Source of the DNA: a virus
Strand: one strand, 5' to 3'
Virus record (IMG/VR): IMGVR_UViG_3300032050_000875
Location: 1 to 22,450 of that record
Length of the DNA stretch: 22,450 bases
Position numbers and translations under genes: made by a program. Positions 6,797-13,599 of the stretch are shown in pieces. The stretch's first letter is position 1, and each line of letters begins with the position of its first letter. The notes beneath the pieces were generated by a model. That model saw only the letters and a list, made by a program, of their open reading frames with translations, had not been told where the DNA came from and ran no database searches.

Positions 6797-7942
6797 ATGG
6801 GTGCCACCCTTACCAATCTCATCCCGACCCTGTACAGCAATCTGGACGTCGTGTCCCGTGAGCTGGTTGGTTTCATTCCCGCTGTGACGCTGGACGCGCA
6901 AGCCTCGCGCGCCGCAGTCAACCAGTCCGTGCGTTCGTTCGTCGCGCCTGCCGCATCGGCTGGCGACATCACCGCAGGCGTCACGCCTCCCAACGATGGC
7001 GACCAGACCATCGGCGACCAGGAGATCAAGATCACCAAGGCGCGCCGGGTTCCGATCCGCTGGACCGGCGAGGAAGAGCGCGGCTCCGGCCCCGCTGCTG
7101 CTGCCATCCAAGGCGCCCAGATCCAGCAGGCCATCCGCACGCTGTGCAACGAGATTGAGGCCGACATTGCCGATCTGTACAAAGTGGCGTCTCGCGCTGC
7201 TGGTGCTGCTGCCACGACGCCTTTCGGCACTGCTGGCGACTACACCGCTGCCAGCCTAACCCGCAAGATCCTGGTCGACAACGGCGCGCCTGTCTCCGAC
7301 ATGCAGCTGGTCCTCGACACGGCGGCGGGCGCCAATCTGCGCGGCAAGCAGGCCTCAAGCTCGCAGGAGTTCGGCGACACCATGCTGCGCCAGGGCGTGC
7401 TACTGGACGTGAACGGCATGATGGTCCGCGAGTCTGGTCAGACCAAGACGCACACGAAGGGCACTGCAGCATCGGCCACGACCAACACGGCCGGGTACGC
7501 GGTCGGCGCGACCACCATCACGCTGGCCTCGGCTGGCACCGGCACCATCCTGGCCGGCGATGTGATCACCTTCGCGGGCGACACGAACCAGTACGTGGTG
7601 ACCACCGGCGATGCTGACGTTTCCGGCGGCGGCACTGTGGTTCTGGCCGCTCCCGGCCTGCGCCAGGCGATTGCCGCCTCTGCAACGGCGATCACGGTGG
7701 TGGCCAGCAGCCCGCGCAACCTGGGCTTCGCTCGTTCGGCTATCGTGCTGGCGCAGCGCCTGCCGGCCCTGCCGGCTAACGGCGACCTGGCCTCGGATCG
7801 CACCAGCATCGTGGACCCGCGCTCGGGTCTGTCGTTTGAGGTGGCGCTGTATCCGCAGTACCGGCAGATGCAGTGGGAGGTGTCCTGCGCCTGGGGCGTC
7901 AAGGTCATCAAGCCCGAGCACGTCGCCATCTTGCTGGGCTGA
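6797..7942 (+). CDS. Major capsid protein, P22 coat (gp5)-like HK97 fold
   Basis: This 381-aa protein begins MGATLTNLIPTLYSNLDVVS and has 'RRVPIRWTGEEERG' in the first third. 'QGAQIQQAIRTLCNEIEADI' reads as the long spine helix of an HK97-type coat. Residues about 220-300, including 'YAVGATTITLASAGTGTILA' and 'DVITFAGDTNQYVV', look like the inserted beta I-domain of P22-like coats. It ends 'WGVKVIKPEHVAILLG', like the 'G....RPE' end of P22 gp5 relatives. TGGAG lies 8 nt before the ATG. Its TGA overlaps the next start (TGATG). Hundreds of copies would form the head. The fold assignment is by motif, not structure. Confidence 0.88.
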   Translation: MGATLTNLIPTLYSNLDVVSRELVGFIPAVTLDAQASRAAVNQSVRSFVAPAASAGDITAGVTPPNDGDQTIGDQEIKITKARRVPIRWTGEEERGSGPAAAAIQGAQIQQAIRTLCNEIEADIADLYKVASRAAGAAATTPFGTAGDYTAASLTRKILVDNGAPVSDMQLVLDTAAGANLRGKQASSSQEFGDTMLRQGVLLDVNGMMVRESGQTKTHTKGTAASATTNTAGYAVGATTITLASAGTGTILAGDVITFAGDTNQYVVTTGDADVSGGGTVVLAAPGLRQAIAASATAITVVASSPRNLGFARSAIVLAQRLPALPANGDLASDRTSIVDPRSGLSFEVALYPQYRQMQWEVSCAWGVKVIKPEHVAILLG

Positions 7943-8157
7943 TGTCTCAGACCGCAGCAACCGTCCGCGTGATGCCCACTCACCCGTCGCAAGGTGAGTG
8001 GGTCACGATCAACGCATCAGATTTTGACCCTGCCGTGCATCAACTGTATGGAACAGCGCCAGAACCTGATGCGTCACCGAAGCCGGCAGAAATGCCAAAG
8101 CGGCGCGGACGACCGCCGAAATACCTGAACCAGGAGCCCAACGATGGCAACCGCTGA
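7942..8157 (+). CDS. Small protein with AT-hook-like RGRPPK motif after the capsid gene
   Basis: This 71-aa protein starts at the ATG at 7942, which shares one base with the capsid stop. An upstream start at 7873 lies inside the capsid gene and is less likely. The N-terminal half has 'GEWVTINASDFDPAVHQLYG'. A Pro-rich linker leads to a basic KRRGRPPKYL segment (residues 56-65), which contains the GRP core of AT-hooks. The family is common between coat and tail genes but has no proven role. It could be a minor head or neck protein that contacts DNA at the vertex. That role is inference. Its end overlaps the tail-tube gene by 14 nt. Confidence 0.8.
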   Translation: MSQTAATVRVMPTHPSQGEWVTINASDFDPAVHQLYGTAPEPDASPKPAEMPKRRGRPPKYLNQEPNDGNR

Positions 8158-9127
8158 AAACGCGAAACTCCAGTACGAGGCGGGGCAGACCTCCACCTCG
8201 ATGACGACCCTGACGAACTCAGGCGACGAAACGACCTTCACCAGCTCGGCCTCGTTGTGGTCCAAGCGCTCGGGCTATGCGCCCGTGGTGTTGCCCAACG
8301 GCCTGCTGACGGGCGGGGCAGTTACGCCGGCAACGGCGGCCACCAACAACACGGTGGACGTCGCGGCGCTGACGCTTAACCTGAACGGCGTGGTGACCTC
8401 CGTCGCCGCTGTGTCTGCCACTTCCATCACCCGGCCTGCTACGGCGGTGTCGAAGGTCAACTCGATCACCGTCAACAGCTCGGGCTCGGTGGCAGTCGTC
8501 GCCGGCACGGACGGATCAACCACGGCATTCTCCGAAACCCGAGGGGCTGCTGGTGGGCCTCCGCTCATCGCCGTGGACAGCGTGGAAATCGCCCAGGTGC
8601 GTGTGACGTCAAATACTGCCGCCGTCATCACCAGCGCGCAAATTTTCTCGGTGGTGGGCACGCACACCGAGCGCGCAGACTACCCGCTGTTCGACATCAA
8701 CTACAGCGCCGGCTCTGTGACCTTTCTGGCCGCGCTGCCGGAGATTCACACCGGGCCGACGCCGAAACGTGTCTACGCCTCGTTTGCCGCGCCGATCTTC
8801 AGCGACGTGCAACTGGCGTCGGACTTTGTGCCGCCTGAGACGACGCACAGCCTGACCAGCACCCAGGTCTACGGCACCACGCTTGGCTCCACGGCCTCGA
8901 CGCTCAATCAGGGCAGCTTTACCGCCTACCTGCAGGATGGCGTCGCCGATGGCCTAGTGCAGCTCAAGAATCAGGATCTGTGGTTCAAGTTCTTCCCCGA
9001 TCGCTACAAGTCGCCGTACCTGCTCACGCAGGGCAAGCTGGGCGTTTCGCGCACCTTCCCGGCTGGCGACAACATCCAGGCGGCTTGCACCATTTCCGCC
9101 ACGGAGCGCGCAACTGAGGTAGGCTGA
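8144..9127 (+). CDS. Major tail (tube) protein, putative
   Basis: This is a 327-aa Thr/Ser/Val-rich protein with many short beta strands, starting MATAENAKLQYEAGQTSTSM after AGGAG spaced 7 nt. The C-terminal half has 'FTAYLQDGVADGLVQLKNQD' followed by LWFKFFPDRYKSPYLL, which resembles the tail-tube sheet that stacks into hexameric rings. Residues about 60-150 look like an added Ig-like or beta-sandwich decoration domain. Position just before chaperone G/T and the tape measure fits the conserved siphovirus order. A minor tail or head-decoration role is the main alternative. Its stop overlaps the next ATG (TGATG). Confidence 0.7.
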   Translation: MATAENAKLQYEAGQTSTSMTTLTNSGDETTFTSSASLWSKRSGYAPVVLPNGLLTGGAVTPATAATNNTVDVAALTLNLNGVVTSVAAVSATSITRPATAVSKVNSITVNSSGSVAVVAGTDGSTTAFSETRGAAGGPPLIAVDSVEIAQVRVTSNTAAVITSAQIFSVVGTHTERADYPLFDINYSAGSVTFLAALPEIHTGPTPKRVYASFAAPIFSDVQLASDFVPPETTHSLTSTQVYGTTLGSTASTLNQGSFTAYLQDGVADGLVQLKNQDLWFKFFPDRYKSPYLLTQGKLGVSRTFPAGDNIQAACTISATERATEVG

Positions 9128-9582
9128 TGTTTGATCTGAATCGATTCGAGCAAGCACGGTTCGAGTCGAAGAAGGCGCGAGTGGCCGTCGAGGCGCTCGC
9201 GTTTTTTTTCGACGAAGGCGAAGCACCAGAGTGGGAAGTCCGCGGCCTGAGCGCCAGCGAGCTGCACACCGCGCTGGAGGCCGAGAAACGCCAGTCCAGC
9301 ATTGACAGCATCGTCAAGGCCATTGCCACCAAGGCGGACCAGGCCAAGGCCATCAGGCAGGCCCTGGGCATTGCCGGCGACACACCTGGCGAGATTGCCA
9401 AGCGCCTGGAGATTCTGGTGGCCGGCTCGGTGGCCCCGAAGATCGAACTGTCGGCGGCCGTGAAGCTGGCCGAGGCCTTCCCGATTGAGTTCCTCATGCT
9501 GACCAACAAGATCAGCGAACTCACTGGCCAGGGCGCCGATCTTGTAAAGCCAAGCGCCGCCTCGCAGACGATCCAGGGCTGA
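9127..9582 (+). CDS. Tail assembly chaperone, G product
   Basis: This 151-aa, mostly helical soluble protein begins MFDLNRFEQARFESKKARVA. It lies between the tail-tube and tape-measure genes, where siphoviruses encode the G chaperone that coats the tape measure during tail assembly. Residues 35-45 read 'EWEVRGLSASEL', typical of tail-chaperone N-termini. A second frame, T, overlaps its end in the -1 frame, as in lambda G/GT. It starts through TGATG coupling with the tube gene. The assignment rests mainly on the T frame and position. Confidence 0.85.
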   Translation: MFDLNRFEQARFESKKARVAVEALAFFFDEGEAPEWEVRGLSASELHTALEAEKRQSSIDSIVKAIATKADQAKAIRQALGIAGDTPGEIAKRLEILVAGSVAPKIELSAAVKLAEAFPIEFLMLTNKISELTGQGADLVKPSAASQTIQG

Positions 9583-9740
9583 GCGCGACACTTGCGCTCC
9601 TGGAACAGCGAGGCGGCTACCTCTACCAGCATCGCCCGGATATCATCCCGCAGGGTTTTTTGACCGACGAAGAATTGACGATCTGGGCGGCGTACTACGA
9701 GAAAAAGCAGCAAGATGGCCGACATACAGCAAACCGTTGA
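9489..9740 (+). CDS. T extension of the tail assembly chaperone, read by -1 frameshift
   Basis: This frame is open from 9489 to TGA 9740 in the -1 phase relative to G and has no good start of its own. From 9549 on it reads A-KRRLADDPGLSATLALLEQ, then 'RGGYLYQHRPDIIPQGFLTD' and 'EELTIWAAYYEKKQQ', which matches the familiar T domain of siphovirus GT fusions. If ribosomes slip at AAG 9547-9549, the fusion has 141 G residues plus 63 T residues, 204 aa in all. GT is made in small amounts and recruits tail tube to the tape measure. The end overlaps the tape-measure start by 26 nt. Confidence 0.85.
   Translation, partial: VPHADQQDQRTHWPGRRSCKAKRRLADDPGLSATLALLEQRGGYLYQHRPDIIPQGFLTDEELTIWAAYYEKKQQDGRHTANR
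9546..9617 (+). promoter_or_regulatory. Programmed -1 frameshift signal (A_AAG slip site plus hairpin)
   Basis: The slip candidate is A AAG at 9546-9549, with AAG in the G frame. Six nt downstream begins GCCGCCTCGC (9556-9565), fully complementary to GCGAGGCGGC (9608-9617), a 10-bp GC-rich stem. Its loop can also pair CCAG 9573-9576 with CTGG 9600-9603, and GAGCGC 9581-9586 with GCGCTC 9594-9599, giving a tall stacked hairpin. The 6-nt spacer is in the range that promotes -1 slippage. The G stop codon lies inside the hairpin. Confidence 0.7.
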
Positions 9741-11469
9741 GCTGATTTTCAAGGGTCAGAACCAGACCAATGCGGCAATTTCGCAGATCCAAAAGGATCT
9801 CGGTGATCTCTCGCGCAATGCCGACAGCTCCACTACCGCGATCGGCAAAACCAACGCCGAGTTAGACAAGATCGGCGGCAACAGGGCCGGCATTCAGTCT
9901 GCAACCGTTGCGCTGCAGGCCCTGGCCGGCTCGCTGGTCATCAAGGACTTCATCGACGCCAACGTTGCGATTGAGCAGTTTCGCAACACGCTGAAGCTGG
10001 TCACAGGGTCAACCGACGCGGCGAACAAGGAGCTGGACTTCATCACCAGCACGGCCAACCGGCTTGGCATTGAGGTTCGAGGTGCGGCTGGGGCATACGC
10101 ATCGTTTGCAGCTGCGGCCAAGGGCACGGCGGCCGAAGGCGAAGGTTCGCGCAAGGTTTTCGAAGGGTTTGCCACGGCGTTTGCCGCTTTGGGGACAAGC
10201 GGCGCAGATGTGGCCGGCGCGTTCACGCAGCTTGCGCAGGGCGTCAGCAAGGGCAAGTTTGAGCTTGATGATCTGAAGTCTGTTGCAGAGCGTCTGCCGG
10301 GGTTCTTCAACACTTTCGCCGACTCGCTGGGCGTCACCAATGAAGAATTTTTCGACCTGATCTCCAAGGGCAAAATCGGTATCCCCGAGCTGGTCAAGGT
10401 AGCGGAACAGCTCAAGACTCAATTCGGGTCGGCGGATTTCAGCAGTTTCAACAATGAGCTAGCAAGGCTCAAGAATTCGATCACTGATGCGCAGGTGACC
10501 ATCGGAGACGCTGGGGCATTTCGATTGCTTGTGAAAGCAATTGAGGGCACTACGGTCATTGTCGCCGGGTCAACTGCCGCCATTGTGCTATTTGCCGAAG
10601 CGTTGGGCACGGCTGTTGCCGCTATCGTTTCAACGTCCGGCACGCTGAGTGATTTCAGAAAGGGCAACATTACCCTTGCCGAGGCCATAGAGAGAAACAG
10701 TGATGAAGCAGACAGATTCAAAACTGCCATCAGCCAATCCTTCGACAAGGCCGCCGCCTCTGTCGATGGCTTGGTGCCAAAATTCTTGGGGCTAGATACT
10801 GCCACCAAGAAAACGACCGCCTCAAGCACCGGCCTTGCCGTAGCGCTCGGCGACGAAGAAAAGGCAATGCTCGCGCAGGTCGCATCTGCGCAAGAGCTGG
10901 CCACCGCAAAGGTCAAGGTCAAAGACAAGAGCGCAGACCTTGCGAAGCAGCAGCTCGCAGAGCAAAAGCTGTATTTGGACACGACGAAGGCCGCCCAGGA
11001 TTACGCCGTCAAGCTGGAAAGCATCGCATCCAACGAGCGCATTAAATTTATTGAGGCGCGCGTCAAACTGGAGATTGCCCAGGCGGTTGCGGATGCTCAG
11101 AAATTTGAGTCAGCAATTGAAGCTCTTGCAACAACCGTCGAATCATCAAGCGGGGTAATACAAAGCCTTTTTGGAGCTATTGCTAATATCGGTGGACCCG
11201 ACAATCTCAGGAAGTTGGAGATTATTACAGATCAATTAGAAATAGAAAACAAGATACGAAGAGAAGCATTAGATTTGCAAAGAACATTGATCGAATCTCA
11301 GATTGATCTGAACAACGCCAGAACCGCGTCCTTCCAGCGAGGCAACGCCTTGATCCAGATCGACGGCAAGGGCCTGCAGCCGCACCTGGAGGCGTTCATG
11401 TGGGAGATTCTGAAGACCATCCAGACCCGCGTGAACCAAGACGGCCTCGAGCTGCTTGTGGGGACTTGA
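9715..11469 (+). CDS. Tail tape measure protein
   Basis: This 584-aa protein is largely helical. The N-terminus has 'VELIFKGQNQTNAAISQIQK'. Residues about 60-240 form a tape-measure domain with 'AYASFAAAAKGTAAEGEGSR', 'QLAQGVSKGKFELDDLKSVA' and 'ERLPGFFNTFADSLGVTNEE'. A hydrophobic segment near 275-305 ('TVIVAGSTAAIVLFAEALGT') may insert in the host membrane during DNA entry. Residues about 390-530 are coiled coil. The C-terminus 'GLQPHLEAFMWEILKTIQTR' probably binds the tail tip. At about 0.15 nm per residue the tail would be near 88 nm, a rough estimate. DNA for residues about 480-530 is AT-rich. Confidence 0.9.
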   Translation: MADIQQTVELIFKGQNQTNAAISQIQKDLGDLSRNADSSTTAIGKTNAELDKIGGNRAGIQSATVALQALAGSLVIKDFIDANVAIEQFRNTLKLVTGSTDAANKELDFITSTANRLGIEVRGAAGAYASFAAAAKGTAAEGEGSRKVFEGFATAFAALGTSGADVAGAFTQLAQGVSKGKFELDDLKSVAERLPGFFNTFADSLGVTNEEFFDLISKGKIGIPELVKVAEQLKTQFGSADFSSFNNELARLKNSITDAQVTIGDAGAFRLLVKAIEGTTVIVAGSTAAIVLFAEALGTAVAAIVSTSGTLSDFRKGNITLAEAIERNSDEADRFKTAISQSFDKAAASVDGLVPKFLGLDTATKKTTASSTGLAVALGDEEKAMLAQVASAQELATAKVKVKDKSADLAKQQLAEQKLYLDTTKAAQDYAVKLESIASNERIKFIEARVKLEIAQAVADAQKFESAIEALATTVESSSGVIQSLFGAIANIGGPDNLRKLEIITDQLEIENKIRREALDLQRTLIESQIDLNNARTASFQRGNALIQIDGKGLQPHLEAFMWEILKTIQTRVNQDGLELLVGT

Positions 11470-11470
11470 C

Positions 11471-11830
11471 ATGCTGATCCGACTGAGCACCACAACATTT
11501 GACCCGCTCGGCGTCATTGAGCTGAACGTCAACTCGGAGCAGTCCGATTTCGGCGAAGCGCGCCGGCGCGTGACCCGCATCGCCACATTGGACGGCGGTG
11601 CCGTCTTCAACGACTTTGGCCTGGCCCAGGCAGACAAAACAATCACGCTCGTCTGGGCCATTGCGTCGAAGGCCCAGCAAGACGCCGTAGAGCGCTTGGT
11701 GAGGCTGTACGCGCTGATTCAGGTTTCTGTGCCCACCGGCATTTTTTTAGCGGCCCCAGAGGCCTATGCTTCAACCCAGAGCACCGGGACGCTGACGCTG
11801 CTGGTCAAGTCGAAACTATCAGGAGATTGA
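11471..11830 (+). CDS. Small tail protein after the tape measure, 119 aa
   Basis: This 119-aa protein starts at the ATG at 11471, one base after the tape-measure stop; a start 15 nt earlier is possible but would overlap that gene. It begins MLIRLSTTTFDPLGVIELNV and has 'ITLVWAIASKAQQDAVERLV' in the middle, with alternating strands otherwise. Its place is that of distal-tail or minor tail proteins in siphoviruses. It is too short for a complete Dit protein with a carbohydrate-binding module. A tail-tip role is inferred from order only. Confidence 0.75.
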   Translation: MLIRLSTTTFDPLGVIELNVNSEQSDFGEARRRVTRIATLDGGAVFNDFGLAQADKTITLVWAIASKAQQDAVERLVRLYALIQVSVPTGIFLAAPEAYASTQSTGTLTLLVKSKLSGD

Positions 11831-11831
11831 A

Positions 11832-12227
11832 ATGGCTGTCCCATCAGTTGCTACCTATTCCGTCAAGGCCAAGGAGGAGGCGCATAAGGCTTTTCGTACC
11901 TTGATCGACGCCGGCTCCGCTGCAGGCCGGCTCAAGATCCGCGACTCTGCCGACGTGCTGCTGGCCAACATCCCGCTGGCCGACCCATGCGGCACGGTTA
12001 GCTCAGGCACAGGCGTGCTCACCTTTGACGTCACGGCAGCCGAAGACACCAGCGCAGACGCGACCGGTACGGCGGCCTACGGCGAGTTCACTGATTCCGA
12101 TGGCGTCGTTCATTTGAGCCTGCCGACCCAGGCCGGCACGGCGGCCGTGAGCGGCAAGCTGGTCCTGAACACGCTTTCGATTGTCAGTGGCGGGCCTGTG
12201 AAGCTGGTAAGCGCAACACTTGGTTGA
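11832..12227 (+). CDS. Small tail-region protein, 131 aa
   Basis: This 131-aa protein begins MAVPSVATYSVKAKEEAHKA and has an AGGAG site 6 nt before the ATG, inside the end of the preceding gene. After a short helix it is beta-rich and low in aromatics ('AGRLKIRDSADVLLANIPLA', then 'GTGVLTFDVTAAEDTSADAT'). It looks like a small virion protein of the tail tip or a decoration subunit. I do not recognise a named family. It ends 4 nt before the ATG of the LamG-containing tail gene. Confidence 0.75.
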   Translation: MAVPSVATYSVKAKEEAHKAFRTLIDAGSAAGRLKIRDSADVLLANIPLADPCGTVSSGTGVLTFDVTAAEDTSADATGTAAYGEFTDSDGVVHLSLPTQAGTAAVSGKLVLNTLSIVSGGPVKLVSATLG

Positions 12228-12231
12228 TGTA

Positions 12232-13599
12232 ATGTCGACAGACATTTATTTTTCAGATGTTTCTTTGTTGCTCCATATGAATGGGGCAAATAATTCTACT
12301 TCTTTTTTAGATTCTTCATCTTCTACCAAAACCGTCACAGCAAACGGCGGTGCGAAAATTAGCAATGTTACGCCAAAATTTGGCAGCGGCAATGGTTTTT
12401 TTAACAGTCTAGATTCAGTTGAAGACTATTTATCTATTACAACATCTTTAGATTCGTTTAGATTTTCAACGAATGATTTTACAATAGAATGTTGGATAAG
12501 ATGCACGATTGGTAATGCCGCAATTATTGATGCATATAGTGGAAATCCATCAAGCTCAATAGATAATGGTTACCAACTATTTATTAACAATTCTGGAAAT
12601 ATAGAGTTCTGGATTGGCGCAAACGTCAGTGCAACTGTTACATCATCTGGTGATTTAAGAGATGGCAACTGGCATCATGTAGCTATTTCAAAGAATAGCG
12701 GAAATTTTAGATTGTTTATTGATGGTACTCAATCTGGAGGAACTCAATCTGACAGCACAAATCTAAATTTTCAAGCAACAATGTTCGCAATCGGCGCCCA
12801 ATATTGGGATGGCGACGTTTATTTTCCTTATAATGGTTACATTGACGAATTAAGAGTTACAAAGGGCATTGGCAGATACACAAGCAATTTCACGCCGGCA
12901 ACAGAAGAATTTCCAGAGTTTGACAAGATAAATGCAATTTCATCTGATTCTGGAGTATTGTCAAATGTTTCTGTTGTAGGTAACATAATAACATTTGCAC
13001 GAGCCGATGTGCCATCCATGCTCGGCGCAGCCAATCCGCTGGCCACGCACGATTTCACTTCGGTTATCGGCGACGCGACGACCTACTACGTGATGGATCT
13101 CACCACGCCAAGCGGTCTAGTGCGGGTGCCGATCTCAAGCTGGCAGGCCACGCTGCAGAGTGGCCTGAGCAATTACGTGCAGTGCGTGGTGCCTGCGGTC
13201 TCGGATTACGTCTCGGCCATCAATGCTGCAACGCAGTTCAAGATTTCGCGCTTGGTGGACGTGCCAGGACTGGCCACGCCGCTGACCTACGAGATGGCCA
13301 CGGCGCCAGTGCAGACAACGACCTTCGACCAGGGCCCGTTTCGGTACACCTGCACCATCAGCGGCTACAGCTCGGGCTTTGCCCCCAACGAGACGCCCAG
13401 CGCGGCCTACAACCGCATCATGCAGGGCATTAGGTCCATCAGCATCAACCAGGGCGGAACGCGCGTGCGGTGTTCGATTGACTGGCTACTGCGGCCATCG
13501 CAGCGGGTGTTCGCCAGCTCCGAGGAGTTCGTGGTGTCCTACATCAACTACTACGTCGGCGAGGGGGATGCCTACATGGAAGTCGGGGAGCGGGCCTGA
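12232..13599 (+). CDS. Tail-tip protein with N-terminal LamG-like receptor-binding domain
   Basis: This 455-aa protein starts at the ATG at 12232 (an in-frame TTG lies 12 nt upstream). Residues about 5-225 form a LamG/concanavalin-like jelly roll: 'DVSLLLHMNGANNSTSFLDS', then 'FTIECWIRC', 'GNWHHVAISKNSGNFRLFID' and 'YNGYIDELRVTKGIGRYTSN'. This domain binds glycans or surface ligands in many phage tails. Residues about 255-455 are a different tail domain, ending 'EEFVVSYINYYVGEGDAYME'. The first part is encoded by clearly AT-rich DNA and the second by GC-rich DNA, changing near 13010. It is probably a mosaic made by recombination. Its TGA overlaps the next start. Confidence 0.8.
   Translation: MSTDIYFSDVSLLLHMNGANNSTSFLDSSSSTKTVTANGGAKISNVTPKFGSGNGFFNSLDSVEDYLSITTSLDSFRFSTNDFTIECWIRCTIGNAAIIDAYSGNPSSSIDNGYQLFINNSGNIEFWIGANVSATVTSSGDLRDGNWHHVAISKNSGNFRLFIDGTQSGGTQSDSTNLNFQATMFAIGAQYWDGDVYFPYNGYIDELRVTKGIGRYTSNFTPATEEFPEFDKINAISSDSGVLSNVSVVGNIITFARADVPSMLGAANPLATHDFTSVIGDATTYYVMDLTTPSGLVRVPISSWQATLQSGLSNYVQCVVPAVSDYVSAINAATQFKISRLVDVPGLATPLTYEMATAPVQTTTFDQGPFRYTCTISGYSSGFAPNETPSAAYNRIMQGIRSISINQGGTRVRCSIDWLLRPSQRVFASSEEFVVSYINYYVGEGDAYMEVGERA

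Noticed and set aside
7400-7992. Two leftward frames of about 185 codons opposite the capsid gene
   Set aside because: They overlap each other in different phases and oppose a strongly supported coat gene.
9656-9662. TTTTTTG run as a classic slippery heptamer
   Set aside because: It lies within the T frame, after the G stop codon, where it simply encodes the Phe-Leu of QGFLTDEE. The frameshift must occur earlier, and A_AAG with its stem fits better.
9024-9752. Leftward 242-codon frame over the tail-tube end and chaperone
   Set aside because: It is antisense to the G and T frames, which are well supported. The composition is that of a shadow.
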